NCBI RefSeq assembly: GCF_039621805.1
Contig: NZ_CP155074.1
Coordinates: forward strand, 186,001-250,000
Direction of reading: 5' to 3'
DNA: 64,000 nucleotides
Source: Paraburkholderia sp. PREW-6R
GTDB taxonomy: Bacteria; Pseudomonadota; Gammaproteobacteria; Burkholderiales; Burkholderiaceae
Numbering within the stretch: position 1 is the first letter of the stretch; the number at the start of each line of letters is the position of its first letter. This document shows positions 9,676 through 17,815 of this stretch, piece after piece. The translations under genes and the position numbers were made by a program. Under the pieces are notes generated by a model that saw only the letters and a list, made by a program, of their open reading frames with translations, was not told the DNA's origin and ran no database searches.

Positions 9676-11364
9676 ATGTCGAACAGAAAAATCGTTAAGG
9701 CTGCGCCGAACGATCAAGGCGCCAGCATCGTCTCCCGTCGTGGATTTCTGAAGTTGGCCGGCGCATCGAGTTTTGCCACGGCGGCGGGAACGCTTTCGTC
9801 GGCGGTGCGTGCTGCCGGCAGCACACCCGACGGCACCCCGGAACAGATTCATCTGACCTGGGGTAACGATCCCGCGCGCGAAGTGGTGATCTCGTGGGCA
9901 TCGCTCGCGCAGGCCGTCAATCCGCACGTGCGCGTCGGCACGCCGGGCGAAGGCAAACACACGGTGCACGGCGTGCAAGGCACGTATACCGATGGCATCA
10001 ACGGCGAAGTCGTCTTCACTTATCATGCGCGCCTGCATGACCTGAAAGCGGACACGAGTTACGAATACGAAGTGACGGCGGAAAACGACAGCAACGCGGC
10101 GCAACCCTTTACCGCGAGTTTTCGAACGGCGCCGCGCGGTCGCGCGCCATTCCGCTGGACGAGTTATGGCGACCTCGCGACGCCGAATACCAACTGGGTG
10201 TTGTCGTCGCCGCAAAGCCGGTTCGCGGTGCAGGCCGTGGAGCGTTTTCAGCCGCTTTTTCATTTGCTGAACGGCGACCTGTGCTACGCCAATCTGAACC
10301 CGCTTCATCAACCGGAAGTGTGGCGCGATTTCGGCAACAACGCGCAGACGTCCGCCGCGAATCGGCCGTGGATGCCCTGCCCTGGCAATCACGAACTCGA
10401 ATTCCACAACGGCGAGCAGGGCCTCGCCTCCTATCTGTTGCGCTACACGTTGCCGGACAATCACACGCGGTTTCAGGGGCGCTGGTACAGCTTCCGCGTG
10501 AGTTCCGTGCTGTTCGTTTCGCTCGACGCCGACGACGTGGTCTATCAGGACGCCGCGGCGTTCGTTGCGGGTCCCGCGCCGTTAGTGCCGGTGGCGAGCA
10601 CGGGTAACCCGCCGATCCAGCCGGGCACCTCGCTCTATGTGCGCGGATATAGTGGCGGCGAGCAGACACGCTGGCTCGAAAGAACGCTGCGCAATGCCGC
10701 GCAGGATGACGAAGTGGACTGGATCGTCGTGCAGATGCACCAGGACGCGCTGAGTTCGTCGAAGACCGGCAATGGGTCGGATAAGGGGCTGCGCGAGGCG
10801 TGGTTGCCGCTCTTCGACCGCTACGGTGTCGATCTGGTGCTGTGCGGCCACGATCACGATTACGAGCGCAGCTACCCGGTACGCGGGTGCAATCACGACA
10901 AGGGCACGGACATCGCAACCGGACGGCCTGTGGACACGTTGCAGCCGAAGCCCGTCATGTCGGCGATATCGGCCGGCGCCTCGACGTTCGATACGAGCCA
11001 CGGCACGATCCACCTGATACTCGGCGGCGGAGGCACGAGCGCGCCGCTGGATGTGTACGGCGAAGATGCGGGCACGGGTCTGCCGCAAGCGCGTATCTTC
11101 ACGAAGCCTAATCGGCCCATGGCGGGTACGACCGCTGGCACTTTCGTGCGCGCCAATGCCGATGCCGTGGAAGACGCAATCTGGTCCGCGCGCCGCGACA
11201 CGGGCACGGGTTACGGCATTGCCGTGTTCGACCATGATCCGGGTCACCCCGGTGGCGAAACGACGATCACGATGAACTACTACCACGCGCCCGGCGCGGA
11301 CCAGACGCCCACGCAGGACTACGAGCTGTTCGAAACGATCGAACTGAAAAAGCGGCGCCGTTGA
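9676..11364 (+). CDS. Tat-exported purple acid phosphatase-like metallophosphoesterase
   Basis: 562 residues. Residues 1-46 are a twin-arginine signal (SRRGFLKL at 20-27, then a hydrophobic stretch ending AVRAAG). An N-terminal fibronectin-like domain (about 55-155) precedes the dinuclear-metal phosphoesterase domain. Visible metal motifs are YGDL (Asp166), LNGDLCY (Asp201), GNHE (Asn238-His239), VQMHQD and CGHDHDYE (His392, His394). Such enzymes release phosphate from monoesters in the periplasm. The gene stands alone between a hypothetical gene and a convergent MFS gene. No pho box could be verified by eye. Confidence 0.9.
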   Translation: MSNRKIVKAAPNDQGASIVSRRGFLKLAGASSFATAAGTLSSAVRAAGSTPDGTPEQIHLTWGNDPAREVVISWASLAQAVNPHVRVGTPGEGKHTVHGVQGTYTDGINGEVVFTYHARLHDLKADTSYEYEVTAENDSNAAQPFTASFRTAPRGRAPFRWTSYGDLATPNTNWVLSSPQSRFAVQAVERFQPLFHLLNGDLCYANLNPLHQPEVWRDFGNNAQTSAANRPWMPCPGNHELEFHNGEQGLASYLLRYTLPDNHTRFQGRWYSFRVSSVLFVSLDADDVVYQDAAAFVAGPAPLVPVASTGNPPIQPGTSLYVRGYSGGEQTRWLERTLRNAAQDDEVDWIVVQMHQDALSSSKTGNGSDKGLREAWLPLFDRYGVDLVLCGHDHDYERSYPVRGCNHDKGTDIATGRPVDTLQPKPVMSAISAGASTFDTSHGTIHLILGGGGTSAPLDVYGEDAGTGLPQARIFTKPNRPMAGTTAGTFVRANADAVEDAIWSARRDTGTGYGIAVFDHDPGHPGGETTITMNYYHAPGADQTPTQDYELFETIELKKRRR

Positions 11365-11392
11365 CGCGCTCATGGCGGCATATCGCGAGAGA

Positions 11393-11415
11393 GAGCGGCA
11401 ATGATCCGGCCGCTC
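11393..11415. terminator. Weak stem-loop between convergent genes
   Basis: Seven-base perfect arms (GAGCGGC / GCCGCTC) with a nine-base loop lie between the stops at 11364 and 11479. There is no T tract, so this is only a candidate bidirectional transcription end. Confidence 0.3.
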
Positions 11416-11478
11416 CCGCTCGCACCTGCTGCAGCGTTCCTGAAGCGCTGACCCGCTACCCGTGCACCGATGAAGCGC

Positions 11479-12813
11479 TTAGTGCTTGTCGACGAACGAG
11501 AGCGCTGAATCCGCTTTCGCCCTCTGATCCACAGAACTTACGGGCGCCGCTGCCGGATGCTTGAGGCGCGGTGCAAAAGGCACGTTCGGCTTCATGATGA
11601 ATGTCATCAATACGCCGCATGCCATCACGCCGATCGACAGCATGAACGTCACGTTCCAGTTGCCGAGGCGGTCGATCAGGAAACCCGCCACGACCGGGCT
11701 CACGATCGCCGCCGTGAAGCCGGTGCCGCTCATGATGCCGCTTGCCGTGCCTGAGCGGTCGTAAGCGACATCCATCGGGATTGCCCACATCGGCCCGATA
11801 TTCATTTCGTTGAAGAACATCGCGGCGGCGAGGAAGACCAGCGAATACATCGGGTCGTGAATCAGCACGACGGGGATCAGCGAGAGCCCCGTCATCGTCA
11901 TGCAGAACGCGACCAGATAGCTGCGCGCCAGTTTCAGATTGCCCGTGCGCCGCAGCAGCCGGTCGCTGACGAGGCCGCCCACCAGATCGCCGAACACGCC
12001 TGCAACGAATACGCCGGAAGTGAAGATCACCGCCTTCTTGATGTTCAGATGGAAGCTGTGCATGAAGTACAGCGGCATCCAGTCGAGCATCAGCCAGAGA
12101 ATCCAGTTGTAGCAGAAATAGACTAGCGAGACCGGCAGCAGACGGCGATAAAGTCGCAACCAGGTGCCGGGTTCTTCTTCCACCCGCACTCGCGGAGGCG
12201 GCAGGCTCTGCACTTCCTGCGCCGTGATGCGCGGATGATCCGCGGGTTTTTCGGTGTACGTGACGTACCAGAGGACGAGCCACGCGAAGCTCAGCGCGCC
12301 AAGCAGATAGAACGCGAAGCGCCAGTCGAACGCGGTCATCAGCGCAAGCACGAGCATGGGTGCAATGGCGTTGCCGAGCCGCGCGGACGAATGCGTGATG
12401 CCTTGCGCCATGCCGCGTTTGTCCTTGCGAACCCACGACGCCATCGCGCTCGTGGAAGCGGGGAACGTCGCGCCTTCACCAAGGCCGAGCAGCAGGCGCG
12501 CCGCGACCAGCGTCGCAAAGCCGCCGGCAAGACCGGTCAGCGTGGTCGCGACGGCCCAGATGAATGCGCACGCAATCAGCGTGCGCTTCGCGCCGAAGCG
12601 GTCGCTGACCCACCCGCCGATGAACTGGAAAATCACGTACGGATACGCGAAGGCCGAGAAAACGAATCCGAGCTGCGTGTTGCTCAATCCAAGTTCGGTT
12701 TTGAACTGTCCCGCGGCAGTGCTGATGTTCACCCGGTCGACGTAGGTGATGAAATACATCAGACACAGCATGATCAGGACCATGGTGGTCGCTTTAGGTT
12801 GTAATCGTTTCAT
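11479..12813 (-). CDS. MFS transporter, anion:cation symporter (ACS) type
   Basis: 444 residues and about 12 helices. The N terminus (LMYFITYVDRVNISTAA) and GGWVSDRFGAKR after helix 2 are typical of the ACS branch that carries hexuronates, galactonate, phthalate and other organic anions. LGLGEGATFPASTSAMA in helix 4-5 is a further family signature. It is the last gene of the minus-strand run CoA-transferase, crotonase, carrier, so it probably imports the acid that the CoA-transferase activates. A 21-base gap separates it from the crotonase gene. Confidence 0.88.
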   Translation of the reverse strand: MKRLQPKATTMVLIMLCLMYFITYVDRVNISTAAGQFKTELGLSNTQLGFVFSAFAYPYVIFQFIGGWVSDRFGAKRTLIACAFIWAVATTLTGLAGGFATLVAARLLLGLGEGATFPASTSAMASWVRKDKRGMAQGITHSSARLGNAIAPMLVLALMTAFDWRFAFYLLGALSFAWLVLWYVTYTEKPADHPRITAQEVQSLPPPRVRVEEEPGTWLRLYRRLLPVSLVYFCYNWILWLMLDWMPLYFMHSFHLNIKKAVIFTSGVFVAGVFGDLVGGLVSDRLLRRTGNLKLARSYLVAFCMTMTGLSLIPVVLIHDPMYSLVFLAAAMFFNEMNIGPMWAIPMDVAYDRSGTASGIMSGTGFTAAIVSPVVAGFLIDRLGNWNVTFMLSIGVMACGVLMTFIMKPNVPFAPRLKHPAAAPVSSVDQRAKADSALSFVDKH

Positions 12814-12834
12814 GTCTCACTCCACTGTATTCGG

Positions 12835-13602
12835 CTATTGTTTTTTCGACGAGCCCGAGGTGAAAGCGATCACGGCCTTTTTGAAATTGTCGCTGCCGTA
12901 CACCGTGTCCACCAGATCTTCATCGTCCAGCCGCTGTTCGACGACAATGCGCCGCAAGCTTTCCTTGACCGCCTTCTGCGTAACGGGGGAAAGCGTCATG
13001 AGCCGCTGCGCGAGCGTGTGCGCCGCATCCTGCAGCGCGTGCTGCGCGCACACCTGATAGACGAAGCCGCACGCTTCGACCTCCTGTGCGGTGAGGTAGT
13101 CGGCGAGCATCAGCATCTTCTTCACGCGCGGCACGCCGAGCGCCGCCTGCAGCCGGGCGATATTGCGCGACGACAGCGTGTTGGACAACGTCTTCGCGAT
13201 CGGCGCACCGAAGCGCGAGCTCTCGCTGCAAACGCGAAAATCGCACGCAGTGGCGAGCGCGAGGCCGCCGCCTACGGCCCAGCCATCGATGACCGCGATT
13301 GTCGGCAGTGCAATGCGCTCGACCCTGTCGATCACACGCTCGACGAATGCCTCGTAGGCGACGCCGTCGCGTCCGTCGCGGAAGTCCTTGAAGTAGGCGA
13401 TGTCGGTGCCGGCGATGAACGACTTGCCGCCCGCGCCGCGAAACAGAATGGCGCGCACGGCGCCGTTCTGCTCGCATTGGTCGATTAGCGCGAGCAGCGA
13501 ATCGTACATGTCGAGCGACATCGCGTTATGCCGCTCGGGGCGGTCGATGACGATTTCCGCCGCGCCCGTTGGGTGAACCGTGAGCTGAACGAATTCGCTC
13601 AT
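12835..13602 (-). CDS. Crotonase-fold protein (enoyl-CoA hydratase/isomerase family), catalytic glutamates not conserved
   Basis: 255 residues with the crotonase fold. The oxyanion-hole segments are visible (GKSFIAGTDI; DGWAVGGGLALATACDF). In rat enoyl-CoA hydratase the two catalytic glutamates lie in the CEL and PEI positions; here the equivalents read GLALAT and APIAKT, so both seem absent. That argues against simple hydration and for another reaction of the superfamily, such as isomerisation, thioester cleavage or carbon-carbon cleavage. The start codon overlaps the CoA-transferase stop (ATGA), indicating translational coupling and a shared acyl-CoA substrate. Confidence 0.85.
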   Translation of the reverse strand: MSEFVQLTVHPTGAAEIVIDRPERHNAMSLDMYDSLLALIDQCEQNGAVRAILFRGAGGKSFIAGTDIAYFKDFRDGRDGVAYEAFVERVIDRVERIALPTIAVIDGWAVGGGLALATACDFRVCSESSRFGAPIAKTLSNTLSSRNIARLQAALGVPRVKKMLMLADYLTAQEVEACGFVYQVCAQHALQDAAHTLAQRLMTLSPVTQKAVKESLRRIVVEQRLDDEDLVDTVYGSDNFKKAVIAFTSGSSKKQ

Positions 13603-14774
13603 GGCGCGGTCCCGTCGATCGCGTCGATCTCGGCGAAGATCTCGTCGTTGTGCTCGCCGAGCAGCGGGGGATGACGACGCACCGTTTGCGGCGTGCCGAG
13701 CATCTTGACGGGAAAGCCGATGTTCTTCACCTTGCCTTCATTCGGGTGATCGATCTCCATGCACATGCGACGGTACGTGGCATGCTCGCTCCCGAACGCT
13801 TCCGGATAGGACAGGATCGGGCCCGCCGGAATGCCGGCCGCCAGCATTGCGTCGACCCAGTCGGCGCTATCGCGTTTCGCGAATTCCTGTTCGAGCGCTT
13901 CGATCATCACTTCGCGATTTTTCAGCCGAAGCGGCACCGTTGCGTAATCTTCGTGTTCGAACAAATCCGGCCGCGCCAGCAGTTCGCACAGTTTCTTCCA
14001 CAGCTTCTGGTTGGTCGCGCCGAATACGAAGTAGCCGTCGCGCGCCTTCACCGCCTGATACGGCGCGCTCATCTTGTTGCTCGTGCCGAGCGGCGTCGGC
14101 GGCACGCCGGTGCCCCAGTATTCCGACATGTCCCAGATCGAGAATGCCATCACCGAATCGAACAGCGACGCGTCGATGTGCTGACCTTCGCCCGTTTTCT
14201 GCGCGCCGATGTAGGCCGAGAGCAGGCCATAAACCGCGAACAGTGCGCAGCCGATATCCGCCACCGGCACGCCGGCTTTGACGGGCTTTCCACCTTTGTA
14301 GCCAGTCACGCTCATCACGCCGGACATGGCTTGCGCCATCAGGTCGAAGCCTGGCCGCATGGCCCACGGACCGCTCTGACCAAAGCCCGAAATGCTGACA
14401 TAGACGATCTTCGGGTTGATCGCCTTGATCGACTCATAGTCGACCCGCAGCCGTTGCACCACACCGGGCCGGTAGTTCTCGACGATCACGTCGGCGGTTT
14501 TGGCCAGCTTGTAGAAGCGTTCGCGGCCCTCGTCGCTTTTCAGATCGAGCGTGATCGAACGCTTGTTGCGGTTCATGTTCAGGAAACCCATGCTGTCCGG
14601 TCCCTTCATCTTGAAGCCCATCGCGCCGCGCGTCTGGTCGCCTTCGGGCGGTTCCACCTTGATCACGTCCGCGCCCAGATCGGCCAGCAGCATGCAGGCG
14701 AACGGGCCTGCCATCACCTGGCTCACGTCGAGTACGCGGATGCCTTGAAGGGGTAAATGTTGGGTTTCGGCCAT
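13599..14774 (-). CDS. CaiB/BaiF family (class III) CoA-transferase
   Basis: 391 residues from MAETQHLPLQGIRVLDVS. A GGAGGAG ribosome site sits nine bases before this ATG; an in-frame extension to 14903 is not family-like. The protein moves CoA from a donor thioester to a carboxylic acid. Family signatures are GPFACMLLADLGADVIKVE, ENYRPGVVQRLR and the segment RPGFDLMAQAMSGVM holding the probable catalytic Asp. Together with the coupled crotonase and the organic-anion carrier it forms an import, activation and conversion cassette for an unknown acid. Confidence 0.9.
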   Translation of the reverse strand: MAETQHLPLQGIRVLDVSQVMAGPFACMLLADLGADVIKVEPPEGDQTRGAMGFKMKGPDSMGFLNMNRNKRSITLDLKSDEGRERFYKLAKTADVIVENYRPGVVQRLRVDYESIKAINPKIVYVSISGFGQSGPWAMRPGFDLMAQAMSGVMSVTGYKGGKPVKAGVPVADIGCALFAVYGLLSAYIGAQKTGEGQHIDASLFDSVMAFSIWDMSEYWGTGVPPTPLGTSNKMSAPYQAVKARDGYFVFGATNQKLWKKLCELLARPDLFEHEDYATVPLRLKNREVMIEALEQEFAKRDSADWVDAMLAAGIPAGPILSYPEAFGSEHATYRRMCMEIDHPNEGKVKNIGFPVKMLGTPQTVRRHPPLLGEHNDEIFAEIDAIDGTAP

Positions 14775-14907
14775 GCCGAGTCTCCTCCGTGGAAGTCGTG
14801 AGTTGATGCGCCAGACCGCGCCGGACGATGCCCGGCAGGGTTGGCGCTCTTTGGTTCTCACTCTCCGCCTCGCGGGAGACGGCCGCAAGGATGCCCAGAG
14901 CATGGCT

Positions 14908-14936
14908 GGTTTCGCGGATGGCGAAACCGGCCGGTT
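14908..14936. other. Stem-loop and overlapping palindrome between the LysR and CoA-transferase genes
   Basis: GGTTTCGC (14908-14915) pairs perfectly with GCGAAACC (14921-14928) across a five-base loop. AACCGGCCGGTT (14925-14936) overlaps it as a 12-bp palindrome. It sits in the 203-base gap between the LysR gene and the CoA-transferase gene, both on the minus strand. There is no T tract, so it may be a weak terminator, an attenuator-like hairpin or a protein-binding site. Confidence 0.35.
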
Positions 14937-14977
14937 CCGGCGAGGACTTCTCTTTCAGGAGCGGTGTGGCCGAAGGG

Positions 14978-15868
14978 CTAGGCGGGCGGCGCGAGCAGCT
15001 CGGTTACGACGTTGCGCAGCGTGTGCTCCTGCGCGTGTCCTTCGACACACGACAGCACGTAGCTGCGCTGATGCCAGTCGCCCTCGAGTTCCGCCGACGC
15101 AATCGCCGCCTCGGGATGGAAGCTGCGCAGCACGTCGGGAGGCATCAGACCAATGCCGAGGCCGTGGCGCACCATCGCGAGCATGGTGTCGAAGCCGCTC
15201 GCGGTGAAGTTGTCAGGGAACAGCCGGCCGCGGCTGCGATAAGCGCGCTCGACCGCCGATAGCACCGCCGAGCCTTTGCCGAGACTCACGATCGGCAGAT
15301 CGAGAATCTCGTCGATGCCGATCGGACCCGTGCCGAACGTGAAGTGCGGGCGGCTGTACACGAGCACGAGCCGGTCTTCTTTATACGGCGACTTGGCGAG
15401 GTCCAGAAAGCCGCTCTTCTTCTCGTAGATGCCCACGTCGATCACTTTGTCGCGCAGCAGTTGCTGCACGATCTTGCTGTTCTCTTCGACGATTTTCAGC
15501 GAAATGCCGGGATACTTGCGCTGAATGTCGGCAATCTCGCGCGCGAGAAACTGGATGACGACCGCCTTCGGCGCACCGATGATGATGCGCCCGTCGAGAC
15601 CGTGATTGAGCGCCTTCGCGTCGCCGTCCAGGCGATCGATCAGATTGTCGATCTGCCGTATGTATTGCAGCAGCTTGACGCCGGATTCGGTGACTTCGAC
15701 ACCGTGCGGCACGCGTTTGAACAGTTTCGCGCCCAACTGTTCCTCCAGGTCCGACACGCGCCGCGAGGCGGCGGCGACGGCGAGGCTGAGCTTGTCGGCG
15801 GCGCGGGAGATGCTGCCTTCGTCCACGATGGCGAGAACGAGCCGGACGGTGGTCGTGTCGAATTTCAC
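14978..15868 (-). CDS. LysR-family transcriptional regulator
   Basis: 296 residues. The N-terminal winged helix-turn-helix covers residues 1-60 (TVRLVLAIVDEGSISRAADKL, then AAASRRVSDLEEQLGAKLF). The substrate-binding domain follows from about 88 (GRIIIGAPKAVVIQFLAREI). It lies upstream of, and on the same strand as, the CoA-transferase/crotonase/MFS cassette, and 48 bases downstream of the MalG-like permease gene. Control of the CoA-transferase cassette is the more natural reading, because the ABC operon has its own RpiR gene. A second LysR at 44798 is clearly related in sequence. Confidence 0.9.
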   Translation of the reverse strand: MKFDTTTVRLVLAIVDEGSISRAADKLSLAVAAASRRVSDLEEQLGAKLFKRVPHGVEVTESGVKLLQYIRQIDNLIDRLDGDAKALNHGLDGRIIIGAPKAVVIQFLAREIADIQRKYPGISLKIVEENSKIVQQLLRDKVIDVGIYEKKSGFLDLAKSPYKEDRLVLVYSRPHFTFGTGPIGIDEILDLPIVSLGKGSAVLSAVERAYRSRGRLFPDNFTASGFDTMLAMVRHGLGIGLMPPDVLRSFHPEAAIASAELEGDWHQRSYVLSCVEGHAQEHTLRNVVTELLAPPA

Positions 15869-15916
15869 TGGGATAGAAAAGGCTCAGGAGGCGCAATGGT
15901 GCGCGAATCCTGAATG

Positions 15917-16750
15917 CTACTTCACCGCGCCCAGCGCGAGGCCTTTCACCAGATACCGTTGCAACCACGCGAACACGATTGAAACCGGCAGCGTTGCGCA
16001 AAGCGTGGCGGCCATGACCAGATGCCATTCGACTACGTATTTGCCCGCGACCATGTCCGTCACCTGCACGGTCAGCGTCTTGTTTTCAGGCGAGCGGATC
16101 AGCGTGTAGACCACCGCGAACTCGTTCCACGCATTGATGAACGTGAAGATCGCCGTGACGACGATCGCGGGTACGGCGAGCGGCAGAAACACCTTGAAGA
16201 CCGCGCGCGTTCTCGAACATCCTTCGAGCCACGCCGATTCTTCGAGATCGCGCGGCACGGTCTGGAAATACGATGACAGCATCCACACCGCGAAAGCGAT
16301 GTTAAACGCCGCGTACGACACGATCACGCCGATCTTCGAGTCGACGAGATTGCCGTCGCCGTAAGGAATCATCGCGGCAAGCCGGAACAGGCCCACCACG
16401 AGCAGGATGGGCGACAACATTTGCGTGACGAGCAGGAACTGTCGATACAGACTCTTGCCGCGAAACGGAAAGCGCGCCAACGCGTAAGCGGCCGGCAGAC
16501 TCACCGCCAGCGCGAGCGCGGTCGAGAGCAGGCTGATGACCGTGCTGTTGCGCAGCGCGACGCCGAAGTTCGCGGCCACCCACATGTCGGAGAAATTGCG
16601 CCACTGCCAGTGAACCGGCAGCCAGCGCGCGGGATACACGAAAATCTCGGAAGCCGGCTTGAGCGCGGTGAACAGCATCACCGCGAACGGAAACAGCACG
16701 ACGACGATCAGCGGCGAAAGCGCAAGCCAGCACCACAACGTGCGCTTCAT
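15917..16750 (-). CDS. Carbohydrate ABC transporter permease (MalG-like)
   Basis: 277 residues and six predicted helices. The cytoplasmic EAA loop reads EESAWLEGCSRTRAVF with FLPLAVPA following, the segment that docks on the ATPase. It starts MKRTLWCWLALSP, preceded by the MalF-like gene with a 14-base gap. It forms the CUT1-type importer with the permease at 16765, the binding protein at 17816 and, most likely, the divergent ATPase at 20221. The in-frame extension to 17056 would overlap the permease upstream and is not membrane-like. Confidence 0.9.
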   Translation of the reverse strand: MKRTLWCWLALSPLIVVVLFPFAVMLFTALKPASEIFVYPARWLPVHWQWRNFSDMWVAANFGVALRNSTVISLLSTALALAVSLPAAYALARFPFRGKSLYRQFLLVTQMLSPILLVVGLFRLAAMIPYGDGNLVDSKIGVIVSYAAFNIAFAVWMLSSYFQTVPRDLEESAWLEGCSRTRAVFKVFLPLAVPAIVVTAIFTFINAWNEFAVVYTLIRSPENKTLTVQVTDMVAGKYVVEWHLVMAATLCATLPVSIVFAWLQRYLVKGLALGAVK

Positions 16751-16764
16751 TTTTACACTGAGTC

Positions 16765-17655
16765 TCAAGACGGATCTCCTTCTTTCGCAGGCTGCAGGCG
16801 CAGATAGGCGATCGAGAAAACGAACAGCATGACGAGCATGATCAGCGAGACCGCTGCGGCTTCGCCGGGACGGCCGAGCCGGAAGCCGAGTTCGTACAGA
16901 TAGGTGACGAGAATATGCGTGCTGTTGTCCGGACCGCCTTGCGTCATTACCCAGATAATCGGGAACGAGTTGAACACGTAGATCACGTTCAACAGAATGG
17001 TCATGTTGATAAACGGCCGCAGCAGCGGCAGGGTCAGCCTGCGGAATTGCTGCCACGCACTGGCGCCGTCCATGCGGGCGGCTTCGTAGATATCGCCCGG
17101 CACCGACGACAATCCGCCGAGCAGAATCGTCACCGTGAACGGCACGGAGACCAGAATGCCGACGGCGATTTCAACCGGAAACGCGAGTTCCGGTGTGGCG
17201 AGCCAATGGATCGGACCGCTGATCAAGCCTAGCCGCTGCAGCGTCACGTTGACCATGCCATAGTCGTCGTTAAAGGCCCAGCGCCAGACTACGGCGGTCA
17301 TCGTAAGCGACACGGACCACGGCAACATGACGATGGTGCGCGCCACGCCGCGCCCATAGAAGTCCTGATTCAGCACCAGCGCGACCGGCACGGAGATGAG
17401 CACGGTGCCGCCTACCACGCAGACAGTCCAGACGATCGTGCGCCGCGCGGCGTCGAGAAACGCGGGATCGCTGAAAATCGTAATGAAATTCTGCAGACCG
17501 GTGAAATCGCGGATCGCGCCGAAGCGCGACACTTCATGCAGCGATTGCCACACGATGTTGAAAATCGGATAGCTGATGATGAATAGCGCCAGAATCAGAC
17601 TCGGCGCAATCAGCAACCAAGGCGCTTGCAGGCGCGAAGAAGCGGAACGGCTCAT
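16765..17655 (-). CDS. Carbohydrate ABC transporter permease (MalF-like)
   Basis: 296 residues from MSRSASSRL. Six helices, with the EAA loop at about residues 205-225 (EAARMDGASAWQQFRRLTLP). GGPDNSTHILVTYLYE near the C terminus is characteristic of CUT1 MalF-type permeases. It pairs with the MalG-like permease just downstream. The 160-base gap to the binding-protein gene upstream contains a strong hairpin (17747-17782), which probably sets the lower expression of the permeases relative to the binding protein. Confidence 0.9.
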   Translation of the reverse strand: MSRSASSRLQAPWLLIAPSLILALFIISYPIFNIVWQSLHEVSRFGAIRDFTGLQNFITIFSDPAFLDAARRTIVWTVCVVGGTVLISVPVALVLNQDFYGRGVARTIVMLPWSVSLTMTAVVWRWAFNDDYGMVNVTLQRLGLISGPIHWLATPELAFPVEIAVGILVSVPFTVTILLGGLSSVPGDIYEAARMDGASAWQQFRRLTLPLLRPFINMTILLNVIYVFNSFPIIWVMTQGGPDNSTHILVTYLYELGFRLGRPGEAAAVSLIMLVMLFVFSIAYLRLQPAKEGDPS

Positions 17656-17746
17656 GCGTGCTCGATCGTAAGGCGCGCCCGCTCTCGAACGGGTGCGACG
17701 GGATGGGCCGGATAGGTGCTGCCTGGTGCGGGTCATGCATGACAAC

Positions 17747-17782
17747 CGGAACGCGCGCCGGGTTAAACGGGCGCGCGTTCCG
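17747..17782 (-). other. 13-bp perfect stem-loop between the MalE-like and MalF-like genes
   Basis: CGGAACGCGCGCC (17747-17759) pairs without mismatch with GGCGCGCGTTCCG (17770-17782) across a ten-base loop. It lies 34 bases after the binding-protein stop and has no T tract. Known parallels are the stem-loops downstream of binding-protein genes in Mal-type operons, which protect the upstream transcript and lower permease expression. Confidence 0.65.
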
Positions 17783-17815
17783 TATTCAACGATTCAGCTC
17801 ACACCCGGTAATGGC

